DNA of 64,000 bases from Clostridium sp. UBA4108 (GTDB taxonomy: Bacteria > Bacillota > Clostridia > Clostridiales > Clostridiaceae), in the NCBI GenBank assembly GCA_002381695.1, contig DFXM01000039.1:226121-290120 (forward strand), in the 5' to 3' direction. The notes beneath the pieces were generated by a model that was not told the origin of the DNA, did not search any database, and was given only the letters and a program-made list of their open reading frames with translations. The translations under genes and the position numbers were made by a program. Shown here in pieces: positions 8,894-16,154 of the stretch (within the stretch, counting starts at the first letter, position 1; each line of letters begins with the position of its first letter).

Positions 8894-9436
8894 ATGAAAA
8901 AGTTTGTTTGTACAGTATGTGGATATATACATGAAGGAAATACAGCGCCAGAAAGCTGCCCAGTATGTAAAGTATCATCAGATAAGTTTATAGAAAAAAA
9001 TGAAGGTATAATAGCTTGGGCAGATGAGCATAGAATAGGGATTGCAAAAGATATAGATCCTGAAGTTATAGAAGGATTAAGAGCTAACTTCGTTGGAGAG
9101 TGTACAGAGGTTGGAATGTATCTTGCTATGAGTCGTCAAGCAGATAGAGAAGGGTATCCAGAGATTGCTGAAGCTTACAAGAGAATAGCTTTTGAAGAAG
9201 CAGAGCATGCAGCTAAGTTTGCTGAATTGTTAGGTGAAGTAGTATCTGAGGATACAAAAACTAATCTTCAAATGAGAGTAGACGCAGAACATGGAGCGTG
9301 CCAAAGTAAAAAAGATTTAGCAACTTTAGCTAAGAAGTTAAATTTAGATGCTATCCATGATACAGTGCACGAAATGTGTAAAGATGAAGCTAGACATGGA
9401 GCTGCATTTAATGGATTATTAAAAAGATATTTTTAA
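8894..9436 (+). CDS. Reverse rubrerythrin (rubredoxin domain first)
   Basis: A 180-residue non-heme iron peroxidase of the anaerobic oxidative stress response. It reduces hydrogen peroxide, and oxygen in partnership with NADH:rubredoxin reductase. The rubredoxin-type FeS4 domain is N-terminal: Cys6 and Cys9 in CTVCGYIHEG, Cys22 and Cys25 in CPVC. The ferritin-like four-helix domain follows, with its di-iron ligands in FVGECTEVGMY, AFEEAEHAAKF, DAEHGA and DEARHG. This domain order is the reverse of classical rubrerythrin and matches the C. acetobutylicum RevRbr type. AGGGAGG precedes the ATG. A consensus promoter with a PerR-like operator lies upstream and a strong terminator downstream, so it is a monocistronic stress gene. 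Confidence 0.93.
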   Translation: MKKFVCTVCGYIHEGNTAPESCPVCKVSSDKFIEKNEGIIAWADEHRIGIAKDIDPEVIEGLRANFVGECTEVGMYLAMSRQADREGYPEIAEAYKRIAFEEAEHAAKFAELLGEVVSEDTKTNLQMRVDAEHGACQSKKDLATLAKKLNLDAIHDTVHEMCKDEARHGAAFNGLLKRYF

Positions 9437-9496
9437 TAAATCATATATTTAAAATAGCATAATATTTGAAACACCATATAAATAATAAGAAGTAAT

Positions 9497-9527
9497 AAAA
9501 AGACTTTGCAATTTGCAAAGTCTTTTT
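9497..9527. terminator. Bidirectional terminator
   Basis: AAAAAGACTTTGCAA pairs with TTGCAAAGTCTTTTT over a single-base gap. It serves the reverse rubrerythrin gene on + and the tRNA gene on -. Confidence 0.85.
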
Positions 9528-9531
9528 TACA

Positions 9532-9605
9532 TGGAGCAGGTGAAGGGAATCGAACCCTCGCCAATAGCTTGGGAAGCTAATGTACTACCATTATACTACA
9601 CCTGC
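9532..9605 (-). tRNA. tRNA-Gly, anticodon CCC
   Basis: Read on the minus strand, a 74-nt cloverleaf forms: acceptor GCAGGTG with CACCTGC, D arm with a GG pair, anticodon stem TAGC/GCTA with loop TTCCCAA, T arm with TTCGATT, and an encoded CCA end. T33 precedes the anticodon, which reads CCC and decodes GGG glycine codons. The 27-43 pair is T-T, a mismatch. The more usual clostridial glycine tRNA has the loop CTTCCAA (anticodon TCC), so the CCC reading depends on the extra C. A TTTACA (9642-9647) and TATAAT (9620-9625) promoter lies just upstream on the same strand. Confidence 0.92.
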
Positions 9606-9619
9606 ACAACTATAATTAT

Positions 9620-9647
9620 ATTATACTCCAAATGCATAGTATGTAAA
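9620..9647 (-). promoter_or_regulatory. Promoter of tRNA-Gly
   Basis: On the minus strand, TTTACA at 9647-9642 and TATAAT at 9625-9620 are separated by 16 nt. The -10 element ends 14 nt before the mature 5' end of the tRNA. Confidence 0.7.
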
Positions 9648-9708
9648 GAGTATAATTATAAATTATTGTAAATAAAGATACTATGCAGGCATAAAATAGG
9701 TTATTTAA

Positions 9709-10089
9709 TTAACAATTTCTGTTAATATTCTGCAATAAATTAGTAATGTAGTCATTAGAAATAAAATCTTGATTTTTTAATTTCCTTATAAATTCTACTA
9801 AAGATGGATTTATGAGCATGAATTCTTCTACATCTAAGGGAAGAGAGTTTCTAGTTTCAGCAGCCAAATCAAAAAATAAGTTCAGTTCTTTCTTATTATG
9901 ACTAATATCAAAAATATTCGTCAAAAGAAGAAGAGTTTCCTTAGGAAAAGCATATCTTTTCCCATTCTCTACATCAGCTAGATAAGTTAAACTTATATCT
10001 AATTTTTGAGCCATAGTTCGAAGGCTCCATCCTTTTTCTTTTCTTCTTTCCTTAATATAATCACCAAAAGTAATATTATAATTTTCCAT
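9709..10089 (-). CDS. XRE-family helix-turn-helix transcriptional regulator
   Basis: A 126-residue DNA-binding protein. The N-terminal domain, about residues 8-65, is a Cro/C1-type HTH: FGDYIKERRKEKGWSLRTMA (first helices), the recognition segment ISLTYLADVENGKR, then PKETLLLLTNIFDI. The C-terminal half is helical and hydrophobic, with no recognisable catalytic motif, and may mediate dimerisation. TAAGGAGG precedes the start. It is divergent from the TerC gene with about 120 bp between, so it might regulate that gene or itself; this is a guess from position. No phage genes accompany it. Confidence 0.8.
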   Translation of the reverse strand: MENYNITFGDYIKERRKEKGWSLRTMAQKLDISLTYLADVENGKRYAFPKETLLLLTNIFDISHNKKELNLFFDLAAETRNSLPLDVEEFMLINPSLVEFIRKLKNQDFISNDYITNLLQNINRNC

Positions 10090-10211
10090 AAATAATACCT
10101 CCTTATAAACATAGTACGCTTAACAGCTTAATAATTCAAGTAAAAATAGTATATCTACCAATATTTATTCATATAAATATAGAAAAGTTAAGATTATTAT
10201 GGGGGATATAT

Positions 10212-11054
10212 ATGAAAACAAGAAAAGCATTAGGTAATTTTATAATATTTGTATTACTTGCAATCCTTTTTAACATTCTCGTTTTAATTTTGAAAGGAGA
10301 ACAGGCAGGTATTGAATTTTTAGGAGGATATTTGATTGAACTTAGTTTAAGTTTAGACAATCTATTTTTATTTTTAATGATTTTTTCTAGCTTTGGTATA
10401 CCTAGCAAATATCAGAAAAGAGTATTAAATTATGGTGTTTTTGGTGCTATAGTTTTAAGATTAATTTTCATATTATTAGGAGTGTCTGTTGTTAACAAGT
10501 TTCATTGGGTTTTATATTTCTTTGGAATTTTATTAATCCTTAGTTCTCTTAAAATGATATTTAAGGTAGATAAAGAAATAGATTTCAAAAGAAGTTATAT
10601 ATATAAGGGATTAAGATTTATAATTCCATTTACAGATAGTTTAGTTGGAGAAAAATTTTTTGTAAGAAAGAATAAAATTTTATATGCAACACCTTTATTT
10701 GCTATACTTCTAATTATAGAGATGTCAGATATTTTATTTGCAATAGATTCTATACCTGCAATTTTTTCTATAACCACAGATCCATTTATTGTGTATACCT
10801 CGAATATTTTTGCAATACTTGGATTAAGAAGTTTATATTTTATTTTAGTAAAAATAAATAACATGTTTAAATATGTACAGTATGGAGTAGCTGGCATTTT
10901 AATGTTTACAGGTATAAAACTATCTATATTATATTTTAATATAGAGATACCGGTAATGAATTCTATATTGGTAATAGTTATAATACTTATAATAAGTATT
11001 ATAATTTCCCTCATCAGTGAAGCTATAGCATGTGTATCTAATAAACTTAATTAA
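10212..11054 (+). CDS. TerC/Alx-family integral membrane protein
   Basis: A 280-residue polytopic membrane protein of the TerC family, whose characterised members export manganese or help metallate exported proteins. Two family motifs with membrane-embedded acidic residues are visible: ELSLSLDNLFLFLMIF near residues 43-60 and IIEMSDILFAIDSIPAIF near 170-190. These correspond to the two inverted halves. There are about eight hydrophobic segments. A GGGGG ribosome site precedes the ATG. Many TerC genes are preceded by a yybP-ykoY manganese riboswitch; the 120-bp leader here shows no such structure. The neighbours are a divergent XRE regulator and a convergent zinc-ribbon protein. Confidence 0.85.
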   Translation: MKTRKALGNFIIFVLLAILFNILVLILKGEQAGIEFLGGYLIELSLSLDNLFLFLMIFSSFGIPSKYQKRVLNYGVFGAIVLRLIFILLGVSVVNKFHWVLYFFGILLILSSLKMIFKVDKEIDFKRSYIYKGLRFIIPFTDSLVGEKFFVRKNKILYATPLFAILLIIEMSDILFAIDSIPAIFSITTDPFIVYTSNIFAILGLRSLYFILVKINNMFKYVQYGVAGILMFTGIKLSILYFNIEIPVMNSILVIVIILIISIIISLISEAIACVSNKLN

Positions 11055-11079
11055 AAGGAGAGAGGAATCTCTCCTGATT

Positions 11080-11292
11080 TTACATATCAAGCCAATTAGC
11101 AGAGCCCTTATAGAAAAACTCAGTGTGTCTACATTTAGGACAAACATATACATCAAAAATTAAATGTTCTTCATAATCAAACAAGGTGGCGAATAATCCT
11201 CTGTTGTTATCTTGAGAGTCAAACCTATACTCTTTTAAATATTTCATTTCATTATTACAGCGGAGACAATTAATTAAATTATTATCATTCAT
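11080..11292 (-). CDS. Small zinc-ribbon protein
   Basis: A 70-residue protein with two CxxC knuckles: CLRC near residues 9-12 and CPKC near 51-54, a spacing typical of a zinc ribbon. Between them is a stretch with acidic and aromatic residues (LFDYEEH). The final residues FFYKGSANWLD end the ribbon. Small clostridial proteins of this kind are annotated as nucleic-acid-binding or hypothetical. The start at 11292 is favoured, because AAAAAGGAG precedes it and the more upstream ATG (11358) has no ribosome site. It converges on the TerC gene. Its function is unknown. Confidence 0.65.
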   Translation of the reverse strand: MNDNNLINCLRCNNEMKYLKEYRFDSQDNNRGLFATLFDYEEHLIFDVYVCPKCRHTEFFYKGSANWLDM

Positions 11293-11429
11293 AAAAGACA
11301 GCTCCTTTTTAGTTTTATTACAATATATATTTATACATATGAGTTCTAATTCCTTCACTTTAGTAGAATTTCAGTTATTATTAGAGTATAATTTTATGGT
11401 ATAACAACTTATCATAAAAGGAGTAATAT

Positions 11430-12182
11430 ATGTCACTTAGTATTAAGATATCTAATTTTGAAGGTCCATTTGATTTGTTACTACATCTTATTAAAAAAAA
11501 TCAGATGGATATTTATAATATAAGTATTTTTGAAATTACGAAACAATATCTAGGATATTTAGATCAGATGAAGGAAATGGATTTGGATATTACCTCTGAA
11601 TTTATAGTAATTGCCGCTACTTTAATTGAAATTAAATCTAAGTTTTTACTTCCTAAAAATAAACTAGAAGATAAAGAGGTAGAGGAAAAAGATGAAGCTA
11701 AAGAACTAATAGATAAGCTAGTTCAATATAAAAAATTTAAAATGGCAGCAGAATTCTTAGGAGAAAAAGAAAGATATTCTGGCATAATGTATACAAAAAA
11801 ACCTGAAATTATTGAACCTATAAAAAATCAAAAGGATGAGATAAAGAATCTATTTAAGAATATAACTATGATAGATTTATATAATATTTATAATGAACTA
11901 ATAAAGAATTATAGTGAAAAAATGAATTTAGAAACTAATTTTGAAGATAGAATAAAAGTTGAAGTATATAAAATTGAAGATAAGATGGAAGAACTTAAAT
12001 CAGCCATATTGCAGAAAAAGAAACTTAGTTTTAATGAATTTATTAATAACTCAAAATCTAAAACTGAGATAATAGTAACTTTTTTAGCATTGTTAGAATT
12101 AGTGAAGCTTAGAAACGTAGTTGCAATTCAATATGGCAACTTTAATGAGATTTATTTAGAAAGGATAGATACTAATGAATAA
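11430..12182 (+). CDS. scpA: Segregation and condensation protein A
   Basis: A 250-residue kleisin subunit of the SMC-ScpA-ScpB condensin that compacts and segregates the chromosome. The N-terminal helical domain that contacts the SMC neck starts FEGPFDLLLHLIKKNQMDIYNISI. The segment FIVIAATLIEIKSKFLLP follows, and the C-terminal winged helix (about residues 175-245) contains VTFLALLELVKLRNVVAIQ. These are all canonical ScpA blocks. AAAGGAG precedes the ATG. The gene overlaps scpB by 8 nt (12175-12182), so translation is coupled. Confidence 0.95.
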   Translation: MSLSIKISNFEGPFDLLLHLIKKNQMDIYNISIFEITKQYLGYLDQMKEMDLDITSEFIVIAATLIEIKSKFLLPKNKLEDKEVEEKDEAKELIDKLVQYKKFKMAAEFLGEKERYSGIMYTKKPEIIEPIKNQKDEIKNLFKNITMIDLYNIYNELIKNYSEKMNLETNFEDRIKVEVYKIEDKMEELKSAILQKKKLSFNEFINNSKSKTEIIVTFLALLELVKLRNVVAIQYGNFNEIYLERIDTNE

Positions 12183-12759
12183 TATTTCTTTTAAAGAAAT
12201 TCAGATAGAACAAGAAGGTAATAAAGACATATATTTTTCCATAATTGAATCTCTATTATTTGTAAGTGGGGATCCATTACCACTGGATACTATAGCGTCT
12301 ATTTTAGAGTGCTCTTTAGAATTTACTAAAGGATTGTTAGAAGACCTTATAAGTAAATACGAGGTGGATGAAAATAGGGGAATAAAGATAGTGAAGTTAA
12401 ACGAAGAATATCAATTAGTTACAAGGCCTATAAATAGTGAATATATACAGAAATTATTAAAAACTAATGTAAGACAATCCCTTTCAAGAGCTTCCTTGGA
12501 GACCCTAGCAATCATAGCATATAGACAACCTATTACTAGAGTTGATATTGAAGAAATAAGGGGAGTAAAAAGTGATAGGGCTATATATACTCTTTTAGAA
12601 AAAAGTCTTATTAGGGAAAGTGGAAAGAAGGAAGTAATAGGGAAACCTAACCTTTATGCTACTACAAAGGAGTTTTTAAAGCATTTTGGATTTACATCTT
12701 TAGAAGAACTACCATCTATCGAAGCATTTATAGAGGAAATAGAAAATGATAATCATTAA
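12175..12759 (+). CDS. scpB: Segregation and condensation protein B
   Basis: A 194-residue winged-helix protein that dimerises and binds the middle of ScpA in the condensin complex. Family blocks include IIESLLFVSGDPLPLDTIA (start), RGIKIVKLNEEYQLVT, and the hallmark SLSRASLETLAIIAYRQPITRVDIEEIRG read across residues about 100-130, then YATTKEFLKHFGF. It starts inside the last codons of scpA, with a 20-bp perfect inverted-repeat terminator immediately after its stop. The pair forms a two-gene operon. Confidence 0.95.
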   Translation: MNNISFKEIQIEQEGNKDIYFSIIESLLFVSGDPLPLDTIASILECSLEFTKGLLEDLISKYEVDENRGIKIVKLNEEYQLVTRPINSEYIQKLLKTNVRQSLSRASLETLAIIAYRQPITRVDIEEIRGVKSDRAIYTLLEKSLIRESGKKEVIGKPNLYATTKEFLKHFGFTSLEELPSIEAFIEEIENDNH

Positions 12760-12797
12760 AAATGCTAGCTACATAAATTTATGTAGCTAGCATTTTT
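12758..12797. terminator. Terminator, 20-bp perfect palindrome
   Basis: Bases 12758-12777 and 12778-12797 are perfect reverse complements, with A5 and T5 ends. The palindrome lies between convergent scpB and gerW and can stop transcription on both strands. Confidence 0.9.
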
Positions 12798-12822
12798 AGT
12801 AATGGAATATATAATTTTTTGA

Positions 12823-13269
12823 TTATTCGCATGGATCACAAGGGTTATATAGAGGGCTATTGTGATCATTTGAGTTATTAAAATTTTTTTCAGGACTATT
12901 ATTTTTAAATAGATCTTTTAGCATATCAACCATTTGAGGAATTGTATCAACTATCTTATCATAAGTATTGTCTTGGTCTACGGGTAATATCCTAATTGAA
13001 CCGTTTCTAACTACTAAAAAGCCAACAGGTTTTATAGATATGCCAGCTCCAGAGCCTCCGCCAAAGGGATGCTTAGGATATGTATCTTTAATATTTCCAC
13101 AGAATTCTGAACCCCCAGATGCAAAGCCAAAGGATACCTTTGAAATTGGAATGATAGTTGTACCATCAGGTGCAGTCACAGGATTTCCTATGACGGTGTC
13201 TACATCAATCATATCTTTGATGTTTTCCATAGTAGATTTCATTAAATTTTCTATTGGATGATTATCCAT
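12823..13269 (-). CDS. gerW: GerW/YtfJ-family sporulation protein
   Basis: A 148-residue protein of the YtfJ (GerW) family. In B. subtilis the homologue is made in the forespore and is needed for germination with some germinants. The central glycine-rich blocks are typical: VIGNPVTAPDGTTIIPISKVSFGFASGGSEF (residues 26-56, read in parts), PFGGGSGAGISIKPVGFLVV, and IPQMVDMLKDLF. The N-terminal helix HPIENLMKSTMENIKDMIDV is also conserved. The C-terminal tail, from about residue 122, is Asn/Pro/Cys-rich and lineage-specific. It overlaps the upstream DUF2953 gene by 8 nt, the B. subtilis ytfI-ytfJ arrangement. Confidence 0.88.
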   Translation of the reverse strand: MDNHPIENLMKSTMENIKDMIDVDTVIGNPVTAPDGTTIIPISKVSFGFASGGSEFCGNIKDTYPKHPFGGGSGAGISIKPVGFLVVRNGSIRILPVDQDNTYDKIVDTIPQMVDMLKDLFKNNSPEKNFNNSNDHNSPLYNPCDPCE

Positions 13270-13840
13270 TATTAAATTCCTCCCTTAAATTATTCCTTAC
13301 TAATTTTGAGGTTTTCTCATAAGATATCAAATTATATATAGTTTTTACCATAATATAAATTAGTTTAGCTATATTAATAAAAACTATACTGTTTATTTCA
13401 ATATTAATAAAATTTTTATTGTAATTCATATTTATATAATATTTATATTTTTTAAGATTTAAAGGTAAATTAAGTATAGAAGGTAAAATAGAGAGTAATC
13501 CATGTAGAAATCCATAAGAAATAGCTGCTTTAGCAGCATCTTCAAAACCATAATCTATATCTATACTAAACTTTAGATTAAATTTCAATTTATTTTTGAC
13601 TAATGTGGATAATATTATTTTTCCATGAATTAATTTGAACTTTTTTTCTTCACTTTCTACTTTACTTTTATAATCTTTATTTCTTACCTTATCTTTAGAT
13701 TTTTTTGTCTTAGGTAAAACTGTTTTATTATATAGTTTCAATATGAAAATATTATTTCTATAAGTTAGTTTTATTTTTATAGGTATGGGAAACAATAATA
13801 TCAATGCAACTATGGCTAAAATTAAAAAAAATTTATTCAT
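13262..13840 (-). CDS. DUF2953 domain-containing protein (YtfI-like)
   Basis: A 192-residue protein with one N-terminal membrane anchor (residues 4-20, FFLILAIVALILLFPIP), followed by a long basic region. The C-terminal half holds the DUF2953 signature: DYGFEDAAKAAISYGFLHGLL near residues 99-119, a hydrophobic FINIEINSIVFI and the closing NLISY. It is co-transcribed and overlaps with gerW, as ytfI-ytfJ are in Bacillus, which points to a sporulation role. Its biochemical function is unknown. TATGGAGG precedes the ATG. Confidence 0.82.
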   Translation of the reverse strand: MNKFFLILAIVALILLFPIPIKIKLTYRNNIFILKLYNKTVLPKTKKSKDKVRNKDYKSKVESEEKKFKLIHGKIILSTLVKNKLKFNLKFSIDIDYGFEDAAKAAISYGFLHGLLSILPSILNLPLNLKKYKYYINMNYNKNFINIEINSIVFINIAKLIYIMVKTIYNLISYEKTSKLVRNNLREEFNNG

Positions 13841-13937
13841 TTAAATACCTCCATAGTTTTATATTTTAAATTATTTCCATTGAGTTAGGTTATATTCACT
13901 AATTTAAATTAAATTATCATAAAAAGGGGAGTTTAAT

Positions 13938-15035
13938 GTGTATAAGAAGTTTATGGTTTTTATGTTAGTTATAATATTGATATGCTATAATTCAGTTTCC
14001 ATTGTAATGGCTGCACCTCTTAAAGTAGATGCTGGTTCAGCTATTGCTATAGATAGCACTACAGGAGCAATTCTTTTTAGTCAAAATAGCCATAAGGTAG
14101 TTCCTATGGCAAGTACTACAAAAATAATTACCTGTTTGGTTGCACTAAAGTATGGAGATCTTGACAAGGAGGTGGAAATATCTAAAACTGCAGCATCTAT
14201 AAGAGGTTCTAAAGTAGGATATAAGTCAGGTGAGAAAATTAAAATAAGAGAACTTCTATATGGATTAATGCTAAAGTCTGGAAATGATTGTGCTATAGCT
14301 ATTGCAGAAGGAATTAGTGGGAGTATTGAAGAATTTTGTAAAGTTATGAATGAATATGCATTATCTATTGGCATAATAGATAGTCATTTTCAATCTCCGC
14401 ATGGACTAGATAGTATAAGTCATTATTCCTCAGCTTATGATCTAGCTATAGCCACTATGAAAGCTAAAGAAATTCAAGAGTTTAGCGACATAGTAAAAGC
14501 TAAGGTTGTAGATGAAAAGGAACATAATTTTACTAGAAGTTTCAATAATATAAATAAATTATTATATCAAGAGCCTAATTGCACAGGAGTTAAAACTGGA
14601 TATACTGGCCAGGCTGGTAAATGTTTAGTAAGTTCCTTTGATATGATGCCAGGAGAAATAATTGTGGTAACACTAAATTGTACTAATAGATGGAATGAGA
14701 GCAAGAAAATTTATGATTACGTAAAAGAAAATTATGATTATAAACCTGTGGTAGCAAAAGATGAAGTATTAGGAAAAGTTATGGTGGATAAAAATAAGTA
14801 TGTAGATTTAATTGCTAAAGAAAATATTATATATCCTGTAAAGAAAACTGAATCAATCAACGTTGAAGCAATTATACCAGAGTGCATAGTGACAAGACCA
14901 ATCTTAAAGACTGACCTATTAGGAATGATATTAATATCTGATGAATCAGGAGTTAAATTTAGAGTTCCTCTATATCCTAAAGAGGAGATTAAGAGTAGAG
15001 GCTTTAAAGAAAAAATATTAAAGTTATTAAATTAA
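13938..15035 (+). CDS. dacF: Serine-type D-alanyl-D-alanine carboxypeptidase
   Basis: A 365-residue low-molecular-weight penicillin-binding protein (S11 peptidase) that trims the terminal D-Ala of peptidoglycan stem peptides. An N-terminal signal peptide covers about residues 1-26 (hydrophobic VFMLVIILIC, then an AxA-like cleavage site before PLKVDAG). The three active-site motifs are S59-T-T-K62, S114-G-N and K219-T-G. The C-terminal beta domain (about 270-350) and the final amphipathic residues, KEKILKLLN, fit a membrane anchor. It starts with GTG at 13938, about 5 nt after GGGGAG. It lies beside the gerW locus, consistent with the sporulation carboxypeptidase DacF, although the exact paralogue is uncertain. 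Confidence 0.88.
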   Translation: MYKKFMVFMLVIILICYNSVSIVMAAPLKVDAGSAIAIDSTTGAILFSQNSHKVVPMASTTKIITCLVALKYGDLDKEVEISKTAASIRGSKVGYKSGEKIKIRELLYGLMLKSGNDCAIAIAEGISGSIEEFCKVMNEYALSIGIIDSHFQSPHGLDSISHYSSAYDLAIATMKAKEIQEFSDIVKAKVVDEKEHNFTRSFNNINKLLYQEPNCTGVKTGYTGQAGKCLVSSFDMMPGEIIVVTLNCTNRWNESKKIYDYVKENYDYKPVVAKDEVLGKVMVDKNKYVDLIAKENIIYPVKKTESINVEAIIPECIVTRPILKTDLLGMILISDESGVKFRVPLYPKEEIKSRGFKEKILKLLN

Positions 15036-15054
15036 TTTTATATAATATATGAAA

Positions 15055-15095
15055 AATAATTCATAGGATTTACAATTCTATGGATTATTTTTTTA
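15055..15095 (+). terminator. Rho-independent terminator
   Basis: AATAATTCATAGGA pairs with TTCTATGGATTATT, with two G-T pairs, and is followed by a T-tract. It closes the dac gene. Confidence 0.8.
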
Positions 15096-15158
15096 TATGA
15101 GTAGCAAATATAAGATTCGGAAATATGCTGATAGTATAGTAAGTTAGGAGGATAATCC

Positions 15159-16154
15159 ATGAGTTATGAACCCTATAATTGTGTAGACTGTGGAAGTGAG
15201 TTTTGTCCTTGTCATTTAGCGGAGTCTGGAAATTGTATTTTATGTTCTCATTTAGATGGAAAAGATTTCTGCGACTGTGTAAATTGGAATGGAGTATGTA
15301 TATACCAAGAATTTGTCCAAAATAACTATAAGGCAAAGGAAGGTAGAAAGTACAATAGTTTTCAGGTTATTAGTAAAGAAGATTTAACTAATAGCTTAAC
15401 AAAGTTTAAAATAAAAGTTACTAAGAAGCTTGCCAGTGATTTAACATATCCAGGGGCTTTTATTTTTATAAGGAAAGAAGATAAGGAAAATAGTTATGAT
15501 ACACCTATATGTGTAATGGAAAGTGATACAGGTGATGATATTATTACCATAGTTATAGAAATGAAAGGATTAAAGACAAAAACTCTACAAACAGTTCAGG
15601 TAGGAGATACGGTGTTAATTAAGGGACCATTTTGGAATGGCATATTAGGACTTAACTCTATATTAAATGCTAAAAGAAAAAATTGTTTACTTATCTGTAG
15701 AGGGATAGGCCAAGCGCCTATGGTACCTGTTATGAATAAGTTATATAGAAATGACAATAAACTAATTGTATTGCTAGATAAAGGATTAACTGAAAAAGTA
15801 TTTATAGAACAAGAATTAGAGAGGTACAATGCTAAAGTTATCGAAATAGATAATATAATTCAGAATGGTATACTCATACCCAAATGTAGAAAATTAATTG
15901 AAGAAACAATAATAAAAGATAATATTGATTTAGTACATTGTGACACTACAGACATTATAAGTTATCAGGTTATGAAAATAGTGGAAGCCTTTCAGAGAGA
16001 TTTGAGTTTCTCATGTAGTAATAACGAAAAAATGTGCTGTGGAGAAGGGGTTTGTGGTTGCTGTACAATTATGAATAATGATGAGAAGTTAAGAAGACTT
16101 TGTAAGATGCAAACAGAGCCTAAATTTGTATTTGAGGGGAGGAGACTACTTTGA
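15159..16154 (+). CDS. FAD/NAD-binding reductase with Cys-rich head and 2Fe-2S tail (DHODH electron-transfer-like)
   Basis: A 331-residue protein in three parts. Residues 1-50 form a Cys-rich head with CxxC, CxC, CxxC and CxC pairs (NCVDCGSEFCPC, NCILC, FCDC). Residues about 65-280 resemble the ferredoxin-reductase/dihydroorotate dehydrogenase electron-transfer (PyrK) fold: YPGAFIFI (flavin region), GDTVLIKGPF and CRGIGQAPMVPV (NAD-binding glycine motif). Residues 288-310 carry a PyrK-like [2Fe-2S] loop, EKMCCGEGVCGCCT. Related clostridial genes are annotated sulfide/dihydroorotate dehydrogenase-like. It overlaps the next gene by 4 nt (TTGA), and the two proteins probably form one electron-transfer complex. 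The substrate is unknown. Confidence 0.78.
   Translation: MSYEPYNCVDCGSEFCPCHLAESGNCILCSHLDGKDFCDCVNWNGVCIYQEFVQNNYKAKEGRKYNSFQVISKEDLTNSLTKFKIKVTKKLASDLTYPGAFIFIRKEDKENSYDTPICVMESDTGDDIITIVIEMKGLKTKTLQTVQVGDTVLIKGPFWNGILGLNSILNAKRKNCLLICRGIGQAPMVPVMNKLYRNDNKLIVLLDKGLTEKVFIEQELERYNAKVIEIDNIIQNGILIPKCRKLIEETIIKDNIDLVHCDTTDIISYQVMKIVEAFQRDLSFSCSNNEKMCCGEGVCGCCTIMNNDEKLRRLCKMQTEPKFVFEGRRLL

Noticed and set aside
10090..10211. Possible yybP-ykoY manganese riboswitch before the TerC gene
   Set aside because: The 120-bp leader lacks the conserved junction sequences and any stable three-way structure.
10595..11014. 139-residue minus-strand ORF inside the TerC gene
   Set aside because: It is antisense to the TerC gene, lacks a ribosome site and has Ile/Asn-rich shadow composition.
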